A DNA stretch of 64,000 nt from positions 868,001-932,000 of the forward strand of contig JAJNNY010000005.1 of NCBI GenBank assembly GCA_022453515.1, read 5' to 3'. Below are positions 46,676-58,025 of the stretch, in pieces. Origin of the DNA: Astrocystis sublimbata. Its lineage: Eukaryota > Ascomycota > Sordariomycetes > Xylariales > Xylariaceae. Numbering within the stretch: position 1 is the first letter of the stretch; each line of letters starts with the position of its first letter. Under the pieces are notes generated by a model, which was not told where the DNA came from, did no database searches, and was given only the letters and a program-made list of their open reading frames with translations. Made by a program: the position numbers and the translations under genes.

Positions 46676-48148
46676 ATGCTTCACCACCGCCTCTTGCAGC
46701 GCTTGCAACGCCTGCGACGACGTGGCATACACAAGTCGCCCATCCTCTGGGTCATCCTCGTCGCCGCCCTGCTCGAGGTCACCTTCCATGGCTTTCGCTA
46801 TCGCGTCCCCGTGCCCCGTCGCGAGCTCGACACCCCTTTCTACGCCACTTGCCAGGAGCCCGACGTCACCGCCCCTCGCGAGAATGCCGCCATTGTCATG
46901 CTGGCCCGCAACGAGGAGATAGAGCAAGCCCGCCGGTCCGTCGAGAGCCTCGAGCGCCACTTCAATCGCTGGTTCAAGTACCCCATCGTCTTCCTCAACG
47001 ACGAGAAATGGAGCGACGAATTCATCCAGACCCTCAACGCCACCACCAGCGCCGAGACCGTCTTCGATTACGTCCCCAAGAAGGACTGGCTGTTTCCTGA
47101 CTGGATTGACCAGGACGATGCCAAGGCTAGCATGAAAGCCCAGGGCGAGAGCGGCATCCTGTACGCCGGCAAGGAGACGTATCATCACATGTGTCGCTTT
47201 TTCTCGGGGTAGGTTCCCCCCCTTTCTTTCACATCCGCCAATTGCACAGACAGCTCATATCCCCGCGATGCCAGTTACTTCTACCAAGTCGAAGCGCTCA
47301 AGAAGTACAAGTGGTACTGGCGCCTCGAACCCGACGTCGAGTTCTCTTGCGCCATCACATACGACCCCTTTCGCGAGATGGTCCGCCACAACAAGATATA
47401 CGGTTTCACCATTGCTCTCTTCGAGGAGAAGCGCACCTGTCCGAGTCTCTTCCGCAAGGTGTCGGACTGGAAGGAGGCCGAGAACATACCCTCGACTTCC
47501 ATGTGGAAAGCTGGTGTGACTGCCTCCTGGGTTCCATGGCCCTTCCGTAGCCACATGAGCTGGTTCTCCCACCGCGACCGGCACGGCGACGGCTGGAACA
47601 CCTGCCATTACTGGAGCAACTTCGAGATCGCCGATCTGGACTTTTTTCGCGGCGAGAAGTATCAATCGCTCTTCCAGAAGCTCGACAGAGACGGCGGTTT
47701 CTACTATGAAAGAGTACGGCCCCTATCCCCTCCTGCGCCTTGTTACATCATTTGTATAGCGATATCAACCCTTTATGAACGCCTTGGTGAACAGACATGC
47801 TAACGATGTTCTTGCACGCAGTGGGGAGATGCACCGGTTCATACACTTGCCATCAACATGCTTGCCGAGCCACATCAGATTCACCACTTCGCCGATATTG
47901 GTTACAGACATGACACCTTCTACCAATGCCCGGCCAACGCCCCCGGTGGACAGCTGCCCGATTCCGAAACACTGAACCAGCTCAAAGAGAACTGGGCCCC
48001 CGAGATAGAGGGCGGCGTGGGCTGTCGGTGTGAGTGCGATGGTCGCAAGAATCTCAACATTCCTGGCTATTGTCAGGATAAACTAAGAGCACCCAACACT
48101 ATAAGACGACCGTGGTCTACATGGTTTCTGAGCTGGCTTTATGCTTGA
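46676..48148 (+). CDS. GT15 alpha-1,2-mannosyltransferase (KRE2/MNT1 family)
   Basis: Three exons: 46676-47208, 47275-47713 and 47822-48148; 432 aa. Introns are 66 and 108 bp. Type II membrane protein: basic head, one helix (PILWVILVAALLEVTF), a stem, then the catalytic domain. GT15 motifs are ENAAIVMLARNEEIEQARRS, FNRWFKYPIVFLNDEKW, YWRLEPDVEFSCAITYDPF and MSWFSHRDRHGDGWNTCHYW, followed by SNFEIADLDFFRG (conserved acidic region). WGDAPVHTLAINMLAEPHQI is next, and the C-terminus has the cysteine cluster GCRCECDG. It adds alpha-1,2-mannose to N- and O-glycans in the Golgi, which supports cell-wall mannoprotein synthesis. The gene is divergent from the GT32-like gene. Confidence 0.95.
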
Positions 48149-49198
48149 GAAATGCAAATGAGAGAAACAATGAAAGAAATATATAGCGCTTGACAAACAC
48201 AGTTGACGCGCGCGGAAACCTCCGAGGCATGTTTATTCACCATGATTCAACGACATATCATGCCGAAAACCACTCAGGCCGAGTCACTTGTTGACTCGCA
48301 TTGATGGAGCAAAGCATCTTCCCCTGGAAACCCAATGCCCAATTTGCTGAACCATTCGCCATGTCTTGTTAAACGGGAAGGTCCATTGACAGTTTACTTA
48401 CATATAGGGTATAGGTGCTCTACACCAACCCGACTCAGATCTTTGAAGTTGAGGCTCGGTGGATAACCTCTTGCATCTTGGAAGAGTCACGTTCCATGGC
48501 ACTCACGTGGGAAAAGGGATATACATACATATATATAGATATATGCCGCGGTATGTGTTGCATGAAAGCATACGGAGTTGGTCGACACGATGTATCATGA
48601 TTACCCTTCAATCTTTCTACTTATCTGGCCAGACTATCTCCATGATTTTAGACGACTAGTATATGACGGAGGTTGTATAGTACGCACATTGGTATACATT
48701 ATTTGTGGGTTGGAGAGGCATTGTATATTATGATGTAGAGCGAGGTTCAAGGCTACCCTATGCTCGTGGTCTTTCATGATTTTATGTGCATATGGAACTT
48801 CGCATCCCTACGAGGGTCCAATTCTCTGTGCCCCTTTCTTCCGGGTGGTAGCATAGACCGGCCACTGGCATTATTCGCGTTGCGTAGCCTTAATTCCATG
48901 TGCCTAAGCCTTAGGAGCACTTGATACCGGGCCTGGCCTGATCCAATTTGCTCACCACGATACAAACTGATTAGCGGTCCCCCAATGCCATACTGGCCCC
49001 TGGAGTCGCTCAGCATTATGTGGATGTCATCACCACGTGGTTAGCCAAACCGCACCATTGCCGACGAATGGACTCCATCCTGGCCGGCCGATCAGTGGCA
49101 TAGTCCTTCAAAGACAGCTCGAAATCGTCCGTCGCTGGGTATGCCGACACCTCTAACTGTCGCTTTCCAATCAAATGTCACCGCAATGGCCGGCCCGT
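48149..49198. other. Convergent 3' spacer
   Basis: Between the GT15 gene and the Alb1-like gene. A short AT microsatellite lies near 48521-48545. No gene seen. Confidence 0.5.
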
Positions 49199-49802
49199 TC
49201 ACGATATACCATCCATCTCGACCGTCGCATCGCCGCCATCAGCAGCAGATTCGTTCGTCTCCTGCTTTTTCGTCTTTGTTTTCGTCTTCGTTTCGGTTTC
49301 CTCGGGAGCATCTACGCACACAAACATTAGCCTTTCTGTATTTCCTTGTTACCTCATCTCTATTCCACTCAGTCCAGCCAGCCTCCCAGAATCAATGAAC
49401 CCCCCCCCCCCACCCTCCCTTTTTTCGCTCTTGTAACCCACCTCTCCCGACAGTCTGGAAAATATCGAAAAAAGAAAGAAAGAGGGCGATAGAAACACAC
49501 GAACCTTTCATCACCACCTCGCCCTCCTGCTCCATCCTCCGCTGCAGGGCATACCCGACCTTGCGCTCGAGCTTGCGCGCGGCCTTGGCGCTGAGGGCTT
49601 TGTTCGGCCCGCTGTTGGGCAGCAGGCCCGCGCGCGCCCCGCGCGGCACGTCGGCTTTGGTCACTCTCCCGTTGCTCTGCGCGCTCAGCGAGGCGGCTAG
49701 GTTCTTGCGCGCCAGGGACTTGGTCGTGTGCTTGCGCGCGGTCGACTTGCGCGCGCACAGCCGGTTCTGGGAGGGCCCGTTGGGGTTCTTGACGGACGGC
49801 AT
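49199..49802 (-). CDS. Alb1-like ribosome biogenesis protein
   Basis: Two exons in transcript order: 49802-49505 and 49311-49199; 136 aa. The 193-bp intron is the longest I call and contains a run of twelve C (49400-49411, plus strand). The protein is short and very basic, with many Arg/Lys: MPSVKNPNGPSQNRLCARKS, GLLPNSGPNKALSAKAARK and LERKVGYALQRRMEQEGEV. The acidic C-terminus starts at VMKDAPEETETKTKTKTKK and ends ATVEMDGIS. This fits the small nuclear Alb1 family, which shuttles pre-60S particles with Arx1 in yeast. The similarity is by pattern only, so another small nucleolar protein is possible. Joining through the intron restores the V-V-M-K-D-A pattern and the phase. Confidence 0.65.
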
Positions 49803-50640
49803 GGCCGCGGGGGTGTTTGGTTGAGTGGGTGTGGGTGGCCGTGTATAGGTATAGGTATTGGGTATTGTATGTTACGGTACAACAGGGCCGTAGGCTTTTC
49901 TATTTCTTTCTTTTTCCTCCGCCTTGTTTGCTTGCGCTGCGACGATGTTTCGTGTCGAAGTATTCCGGTCGTTCGTTTGTTCGTTGTCGGCTGAAGAGAG
50001 AGAGAGAGAGGGACCGGACCCTGCAGACTACAAATTTTGGTGGGGTTCGATACCAACCTTGTGTCTAGGCAAACTAGGTACCTAGCGCAAGGGTCCGGCG
50101 CAGGTCGTGGTGGGGCACGCTGGGGGTGGCCCCTCAGCCCTCCTCCTGCCTGAGTCCTGACCCCCATGAGTCCTCATCTCCTCCTCCAATGACCATAGAT
50201 AACACAACATCGCCATGCGTCAACCAACCCCTTTCTTCACTTCGTCGACGATTTGGACCCAATTCATAGCAATGTTCATCCGTACAATGTACCGTTCGGA
50301 TCCTGGTCTCAAGGTCTTAGTGGACATTCCGACACTTCTTTCTGAGCTTATAGCTGCCAATCCGCATGCGGGTCTTTGTTGATGTCGTCAAAACTTTGTT
50401 CCCATCATTGAACTCTTAAAAGCATTGGTGCCTAGTGGGCTTTGCTTTGTGCTGTTCGACTTTGTGACCAGATTGTACTCGAATTTCCTTCTCATGGCGA
50501 CTTGAATCCAACTAGTTGAGAGGTAGACGAATAGAGTGCATTGATATCTTGCATTTTCCACCTTGGCCCCAACAAGTTTTATAACCCATCTTGTAGAAGT
50601 GCATCTTCCGATTATTTCGAATATTTATCAATATTGGCCA
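49803..50640. other. Divergent promoter region
   Basis: Head-to-head space between the Alb1-like gene and the kinase-like gene. A GAGA tract lies near 49994-50010 and one CTAGGTACCTAG palindrome near 50074-50085. No gene seen. Confidence 0.5.
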
Positions 50641-53283
50641 ATGGCTTTGCCCCCTGATGCCCCGAGAGTCAGCCCTGATGCCAAGGTAAGTAAAGGTTGA
50701 AGCGCGCCACTCATTCCTACCCAAGTGGCTTGGTTTTCTTTCCTATAATCGCTCCTTTCAGGGAATTTAATGCTAAGATGCGCGTTAGAGTAAGAGGAAA
50801 CTCCGTAGAGACAATTACACTTTGTTCCAATTCTACCGGGGGAAACCTGGGCAATCAATATGGACGGACAAACTACCCCTGGCCGGGCCTCCGCCCAGCA
50901 TCCTCATGCCTGGCACGGTCCAGGGCGCATGGCCCTTCGTCCCGGCCAAAAAGGACAACAACGTTGATGTGGACCTGATATCAAGTGTCTTTGGGCTGGA
51001 GGAAAAGTTGCGGAAGCCCTTTGAAATGATTAAGAGAATGAAGAGTCATTTTGCGCGCAACTATCCCGAGATGAAGTATAACAGGTGTCTGGGATGGGGC
51101 GGGAATGGACTCGCAGCAGCGTACGACGTCATGAATACCCAAGGCATGAAAGTAAGGTCTGTTGTGGTAAAAACGATTTTCAACGACAACCCGGAACTTC
51201 AGAGGTGGGAGGTACAAAATCGTGAGTTTTACCACATCGAAAAATTGTTCCTATTGGCCCTTTTACTACTGGACACCTAGATAATATCAAGGTGGTTGAC
51301 GTAAGTCGGAATCATAAGCTAACTCGCATATGCCTTTAGTATGGGCAAGTGATCTCCCCCTTTGCGATCTCGGAACACAACTTCCTATTCCTAGCCGCGA
51401 GCAAAAACTTACCTGACCGTAATTCCAGAGACACAGAAAAGCCGAACATATCACACAACTCTTATATACAGATGGCTTGGGGTTGATTGACAATGACGAA
51501 AGCGTTGATGAAGATATCAGTAGCTTCATGGACGATACCAGTAGCTTCATGAATACTTCATGGGATGATTCTCCTCTACCAGGTTCATCATCCGAAGAAT
51601 CGTATCCCGACGATGAAGAGACAAAGCCGGATAAACCTGGCCTGAAGAGGAAGGCAAGCGCGTCCAATCTCGGCGCGAAGAGGGTTAAGTCTAATGCAGC
51701 CCCATTGAATGTTTTTATTACGGAGATGCTAGAGAATGGAGACTTAGCCTCGTTCATCAAGAAAGTCCGGCAGTGGGGGGATTCTATACCAAACCCAGTG
51801 CTCTGGAGGTTTTTACTGTGCTGTAAGTCATATCACATCCCACACTGCTTGAGGCAGACTTTTCCCCAACTTGTCATGAGAACATCGTTGTATTGAGATT
51901 TATGGCATAGTCACTCGGATGTGTATCGGACTCGCCTATCCGCCAGCCGACTTTGAAGAGCTGAAGTTAATGCCCGGCCCTATAACGGAGAGAGTACCAG
52001 TCAGAAACCGAGATCACCCGAGACGCATAGTCCATTTTGACATAGATCCTACAAACAGTGTGTCTCGTATCAACCCTCAAAACAGGAGCTATAAATTAAC
52101 CTGTATCTGCAGTTTTCGTTGGAGACATGTGGGAGTTGAGTGACGAGCATTCGATGGCTCCCTTACTAAAGGTGAATACCTACATCATCGAGAGTCAAGT
52201 AACTGCACGGAAAATTGACGTCGATTAGCTTGGTGATTTTGGGTTAGCCCACGATGTTGCTGCTGGACAAAAGGACATGTAAGTCTCATTGTTCGGCAAG
52301 AACACCGAAGATAGGCTGAACTGAGCGATTTAGTTACTACGAGAAGATGCGTCCATATGCGAAAAAAGGCTACTTTGCTCCTGTGAGTTTTTCTATGCTT
52401 GCTATAAGGATTCAGCTCTACTTTGGAAGGGGAGTCAACTAATTGTTCAACAGGAACAATTTTGCCAGGATTGGGATTACTTGGAACGGGATTCGGGCCA
52501 TATCAAAGATCAGCCCGTCGCAGGCAACTACGGAGTCCATACAAACATATGGGGAGTAGGCTATGTGAGTGTGCACAAGTTTTATCCCATGCCTAGACAT
52601 ATCGACATAGGCGTACGATCTTATGTGGTTTGGATATTGTAGGCTGACGGGAAATAGGTGATGGAAAACCTTATCACCCAATGCTATCCGGCGAGCCCGC
52701 CCATCCCGACCGAGAGTACGCTGCGGCCACCCGATGGGAAGACCACGTATTTCACCTATGCCCAGCACCTGGAACAACCGTTCTACGACCACGTGGATCG
52801 AGACATGATAGCCCTAATTATGCGCATGCAAGCCCATTTTCCCCAAGATAGACCGCCCTTGCACGAGATTGAGTCATTCGTTCTACACAGCATTGAAACA
52901 AAGGGAAACGACGGCAAAACCGACCAGGAACTCAACGATTGGGTTCGGAAGATACTCTACGAGACCCCGCCAAGGTCCAGAGAGTTGTACAAACCCGGGC
53001 CAGTCATCCGGGTTCGCGAGCAAGTTGGTGTGGGGAGGTTTAATATTGTGCCAGACTACAACTTTACAGTGCCAGACTTCAGATATGCAAGTAAGCTATT
53101 TCCGTCCTTTCTGTTGACTTCACTTCGAAGTTTTCGGTCTGTAATTTTCATATCAAGAAAAGAAAGAGGAAAGTGTGACGATATTAACGCGCTGTGAAAC
53201 CAGACCAAGGCGATGCGAATGTAGATCGTCCCGCGAATGTCCAACCGTCACGCCGCTTGCGGCCTCGGAATCGTCGTCGGTGA
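50641..53283 (+). CDS. Divergent protein-kinase-like protein
   Basis: Eleven exons: 50641-50685, 50789-51221, 51282-51301, 51429-51822, 51911-52057, 52113-52171, 52229-52278, 52334-52382, 52454-52564, 52658-53090 and 53204-53283; 606 aa. All joins are in phase. Kinase landmarks are a glycine loop LGWGGNG (116-122), Lys143 in VVVKTIF, LENGDLASFIKKV (hinge and helix D), HFDIDPTN (339-346) in place of HRDLKPEN, DFG (369-371) in KLGDFGLAHD, and a helix F region with VHTNIWGVGYVM. The catalytic-loop Asp341 and Asn346 are kept, but Arg is Phe340 and Lys is Asp343. An acidic, Ser-rich insert (about 183-255) splits the N-lobe. The tail is basic (RRLRPRNRRR). It belongs to a fungal kinase-like group; substrates are unknown. 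Confidence 0.85.
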
Positions 53284-53981
53284 AGCGTGTTTGATCTAGA
53301 GAAAAGAGGTGAGGTAGAACTTAGCGACGGGTTTCGAAGCAGGTAGATATCAAAGAGGATCGCATCTTCCGCATGCCTCGTGCGGCAATCTAGACCAGCT
53401 CACGACCTAAGTAATTGCTTCCAACGGCTACAGTGATGCGTCTCATCGTTTAGCACCCATCTATCCTGACCCGCGGGGTTTGTGTCCAAGAAGCCAGCAC
53501 AAACAATCGTGGTGTTTTTAAACCAAGCGGAGCAGAATCTCACGATGTCGTAATAGTTTGCCTTAGCCCCTCGTGTTCCGATGAGATCGTGTAATACACG
53601 TACTTGTGTGACATCCATTACTAATAACCTCCGAGTTCCCCGACCTCGGCGGCATGAAACCCGTGTTCCGTTCCGACTGCCCACCTCTCGTCTTCATGTC
53701 AACGTAGTCGCTTGTTTAAAGACGAATGCCAATGACACATGCAGAATTGAGAAGAGCGCAATGTTGAGGAGTCGATTGGTTGGCCATGCGACAGCGGCGC
53801 ATAGGGACCCATCAGGGTGATCGTCACGGATATCATCGGTTGGATGACCTGCATGACAATGCCGACAATGGCATTCTTAATATTAATATAGTTTTGACTT
53901 GTCTTTCAATTTCAACATTCAATGCCAGATTGATCGAGGAGATAGACAATCATTTATTTCAAGTCCTTGGAAGTTTACACT
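53284..53981. other. Intergenic spacer
   Basis: 3' flank of the kinase-like gene and promoter of the threonine aldolase. Short frames near 53400-53820 are unsupported. Confidence 0.5.
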
Positions 53982-55186
53982 ATGGCGAAGGATATTGAAA
54001 ACAAGACGTGGCTCGGCTCCGCGGGCTCCGCTGCCTACGATCTGCGCAGTAAGTTCATCGCCTACTCCTGAAATCCAACTGCTTCCACGCCGCAATATCT
54101 AACGTGTCTCAAGGCGATACGATGACCACACCCACAGCTGCAATGCTAGCTGCAATAGCCTCATGTTCGCTCCAAGACGATGTTTTCTCCGAAGACGACA
54201 CAACCAACGACCTGGAGGACTTCTGCGCCGCACTTACAGGCAAGGAAGCCGCCCTGTTCGTTCTCTCCGGCACCATGGGAAACCAGCTAGGCCTGCGGGC
54301 TCTCCTAACGGCTCCGCCGCATGCCATCCTCTGTGACCAGCGCTCTCACATCGTGACTAGTGAGGCTGGCGGCATCGCGATCCTGACGAGCGCCATGGTG
54401 AACACCGTGGTTCCCAAGAACGGGCTATACCTCACGCTCGCCGACATCGAGGAGAACTATAAGCCGGAGGGCAGGGTCATCGCCTGCCCCACGCGCGTGA
54501 TCAGCCTGGAGAACACACTCTACGGCGTCGTCACTCCGCTGGAGGAGGTTCGCAAAATAGCCGCTTTCGCGAGGGAGCGGGGCATCAGGATGCACTGCGA
54601 CGGCGCTCGGTTGTGGGAAGCCGTCGCTGCGGGAGCGGGCAGTCTAAGAGACTACGCGGCGTGCTTCGACACCGTGACTCTGTGCTTCTCGAAAGGACTG
54701 GGTGCGCCGGTGGGAAGCATCCTCGTCGGAGACAGCGCGACGGTGGACATCGCGCGACATGTCCGCAAGGCGATCGGTGGTGGGCTTCGTCAACCGGGCC
54801 CCATCACGGCTGCGGCGCGGGTTGCCGTAGAAGAAACATTTGGAAAAAGCCCGAATGGAGAGGACGGACTGCTTAAACATACACACGCTACCGCCAAGAG
54901 AATAGAGTCAATGTGGGAGAAGATTGGCGGCACGACCAAGCTGCCGGTCGATACTAACATTGTGTGGCTTGATCTGAAAGCAGCTGGCATATCACTGGCG
55001 CGTTTCAATGAGATTGGCAAGGAGGAAGGGCTGAAGATCATGGGCGAGCGACTTGTTGCGCACTATCAGATTTACCAGAATGCTGAAGATACACTCGGCA
55101 GGCTGCAAAGAGTGTTTGTACGAGCATGGGCAGAGAGAGGCAGAACTGTCCCGAATGGAGCTGATGCGAAGGCTTCAATTTATTGA
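53982..55186 (+). CDS. Low-specificity L-threonine aldolase
   Basis: Two exons, 53982-54048 and 54114-55186; 379 aa. The 65-bp intron joins YDLR to SDTMTTPT, giving the family N-terminal motif RSDTMTTPT. It cleaves threonine or allo-threonine to glycine and acetaldehyde with pyridoxal phosphate. Motifs in order: DVFSEDDTTNDLEDFCAALT, LSGTMGNQLGLRALL, ENTLYGVVTPLEEV, RMHCDGARLWEA and TLCFSKGLGAPVGS, with the PLP lysine at residue 216, and GGGLRQPGPITAAA. Length matches the family (about 360-390 aa). The N-terminus is short and probably cytosolic; an extra 5' exon cannot be excluded. It is convergent with the proline iminopeptidase gene. Confidence 0.92.
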
Positions 55187-55367
55187 GCTTGAGGAGATAA
55201 ACAACATGTAGAGCCACTGCCGAATTATATATAGATACACAATTCAGGTATAGATTATATTGCTTGTTATCAGTCTGCCCCCCTGCTTCGGCTTAATAAG
55301 AAATAGACCGTTTGTGCTAATCAGTCTGATTCCAGCTTCCAGCAAGCTTGATGATGAATTCATCAGG

Positions 55368-56631
55368 CTATAGTTTCGCCAATTCGTCACAGACTTCAAT
55401 AAGCTTCGCGGCCGTGCTAGGTTCCTGGTTTCAAATGCATTAGCAAGTTGGCCGAGTTGACGCCGAAAGCATATACTTAAGCAACCACGTACATTGGCAG
55501 AGTGTCCAGCATCTGAAATCCAGTGCAACGATGACTTGGGCCATGCCTTATGCACGTCCCATGCAGTCTTGGGCGGACATATGACTACGCAGTTGAGTCA
55601 ATAGTTTAAACCATTTAAAGCTATTCGTATACAGTCTTTGAGATATGGGAGGGAGAAAATTGGTAGTATATTCCAGCGACAACTCACCATCATACCGCCC
55701 CTGAACAATAGCACCTACATTAGGACGTTAGTCGCCGAAGATGAAAGTCCCAGTCACTTGATGAGAACTCACCTGGAATATCTCGAATCTTTTCCATGTT
55801 GACGGGCAACAGGAGCTCACCGTCCTCCAACCACCCTCCCTTTTGGAAGAGATAAAGTGACTCGAACAAAGCATGGGTCAGGGACCATTCCGGGTCGTCT
55901 ATTTTCGCAAGGGCCGCAGCATCCGGTCGAAGCGTCCCCAACGACATGTCAAAGCGGTTCCATTCGCGTGCCGCGGCAACGGCCGTCTCGCGGTCTTCGG
56001 AGGTGATGCGGGTGTGATAGGCATCGTGGGGGTGCTGCCGCTCATTCTCGGGCAGAAAGTTAAGGAAGGTCTCCCACTCCTGCGGGAAAAAGTTGGAGGC
56101 ATGCGTCACACCACCAATCAACATCTCCGTTTTCCGCAACGTGAAGACGCCCCGGAGCACCAACGAACCGACTCTGGCAGGATGCGCCTGTGAGTAGAAT
56201 AACCCTAGCGTGCTGCCCCAGGACCCGCCGAACACCATGTGCCATTTGTCGATGCCCAGGTGCTCGCGCAGTCGCTCGATATCGTCCGAGAGGTGCTGCG
56301 TGGTGTTATTACGCAACTCCCTCGTCGGCCGGGATTTGCCGGCGCCCCGCTGATCCAGCAATACCACTCGGTAGATTGATGGATTGAAGAACTTTGTATT
56401 CTGCGGGCTTGTGCTGCCGCCAGGACCGCCGTGAAGGAAAATCACTGTTCTTGATTAGAGCCATTCACCTTTGTCGGGTATCGAGTGAGCCGACATACCT
56501 GGAAGCCCGTCTTTCTTTCCGTACTGCTCATAGAACAATTCATGAATGTCGTCGACTTTCAAGTAGGAAGACTCCCAAGCCGCGTCATGGGTGTACCCGG
56601 TGACAGATTGCGGGGAAGTCTCCTGTGCCAT
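55368..56631 (-). CDS. Proline iminopeptidase (family S33)
   Basis: Five exons in transcript order: 56631-56499, 56444-55773, 55714-55688 (27 nt), 55584-55493 and 55424-55368; 326 aa. It removes N-terminal proline from peptides and has an alpha/beta-hydrolase fold. Motifs: IFLHGGPGGSTSPQNTKFFN (oxyanion region), RVVLLDQRGAGKSRPT and the nucleophile GGSWGSTLG with Ser119. The second and third exons join to give AIVQGRYDVICPPKTAWD with the acidic residue Asp277, and the fourth carries ISDAGHSAN with His305. The full triad is present. Length fits the family (about 310-330 aa). No signal peptide, so cytosolic. The tiny 27-nt exon carries most of the strand leading to the catalytic Asp. Confidence 0.93.
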
Positions 56632-58025
56632 CTTGCGAATGGGGGCTTCGTTTGATACCCCAGAGGTCTAATGGAAATGGCTCTTGATTTATTTGGTAGA
56701 GGAGTAGTCAAGCGGAGCTTTGGGCAGCAGTCTCTGGAATATTGTTGTACGTCTCGAGAGCAGAGAGTGACAGATCAGTCATCTGCGGAGTCGAGTCGGG
56801 ACCGATGGGGTACCGGACCGAACAAAATAGGGATTCTTGCAAGGATCTCATTGGCACTGGAGGCAACGCTACGGTAAGTTGATAGGAATCGCCTGAAATT
56901 TTTTAGAATTGCACCCAAACATTTTTTATTGGATATATATATATATATATTTTTTTTGAATAAAGGGTCTGATCCTGAAATTCAGGGGGTCAGATGGCTG
57001 GCGTATTTGCCCAACCGGAAACGTAGCAACCTAGTACATTGCAAATACATAGTTACATTCCGCGAAGCAAAACTTAGGCCTTTGCACAGTTCCATTAATG
57101 CCGTAGTAATGAACCTACAATTCATACATCTTAAGTACATTCATATCATATTTATTTCCCTTGTTATACTGGGGCTTATATATATGAATGTCTTTGTTTT
57201 ACTTCAATATTGATTGTTAATTACTTATCGTGATTTAAGATGAAGATACGGATTATTAAGAATTTACTTATGCACGATTGATCTTTGATGTAAGAAAGAG
57301 GGGGATAAGGAATCACGGCACGGCTCGAGGCGAGAAAGCAAGTTAAGGTAAAAGTCTGAGAATTGAATTGTTAAAATGCTACTATTGAAAGTTGATTCTA
57401 ATCACTTCACCGTCTCTATCTAAGTAGGTATTTGACACCTGACAGGAACAAATCTTTTCATTTCTCATGGGGATTCCATTGCTCCTCGACGGGCGGCTAT
57501 GAGTACCCGAGCTGACGAGCGGCAAAAGATCTCCGGGGAGAGTTTCGTGCACGGTGTTATGAGTTGCAACGTATTCGACCTAGATAAGTGTCAAGTGTTT
57601 TGGTTTAGCTAACATTGGATAATATGGCAAGGTAGAGAGTAGGGCCGTATCGAATCCTGAAAATGCGCTATGCTGATAGTAGGTCAATTGGACACCAGCG
57701 TTCTGATCAGGCCGTGAGGTCTTGCGGGTGATTGTTGTACAAAGTGAGGGCATAACAGTATAACTATCATGTGCAAAGATGATTCGTAGAAGAAAAAGTA
57801 ACTGAAGGTGACAATGCATTGTAGTAGACACACCTAGCTAATTATATGAACGCTATTACATGAAGCCTACGTGATATCATGTATCAAGTTCGATGTGGCT
57901 ATAGTAAGAGCACATCCTTCATTCCCAACAAAGGTATCTCATTTATTTGAATTGAAACTGAGCGTGGTTGTGGTACCGAGCACTTCCTTTCAGTCCTATC
58001 CATTTGACAGTCGTGTGGGTGCGTC
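56632..58025. other. Intergenic spacer with AT-rich island
   Basis: No gene seen. From about 56880 to 57440 the sequence is strongly A/T-rich with a (TA)n run at about 56933-56950 and a T-run after it. This may be a decayed element or unconstrained DNA. The rest is promoter/3' flank sequence. Confidence 0.5.

Noticed and set aside
53400..53684. 94-codon minus-strand frame between the kinase-like and aldolase genes
   Set aside because: No signal peptide, domain or splice context; it lies in a promoter-sized spacer.
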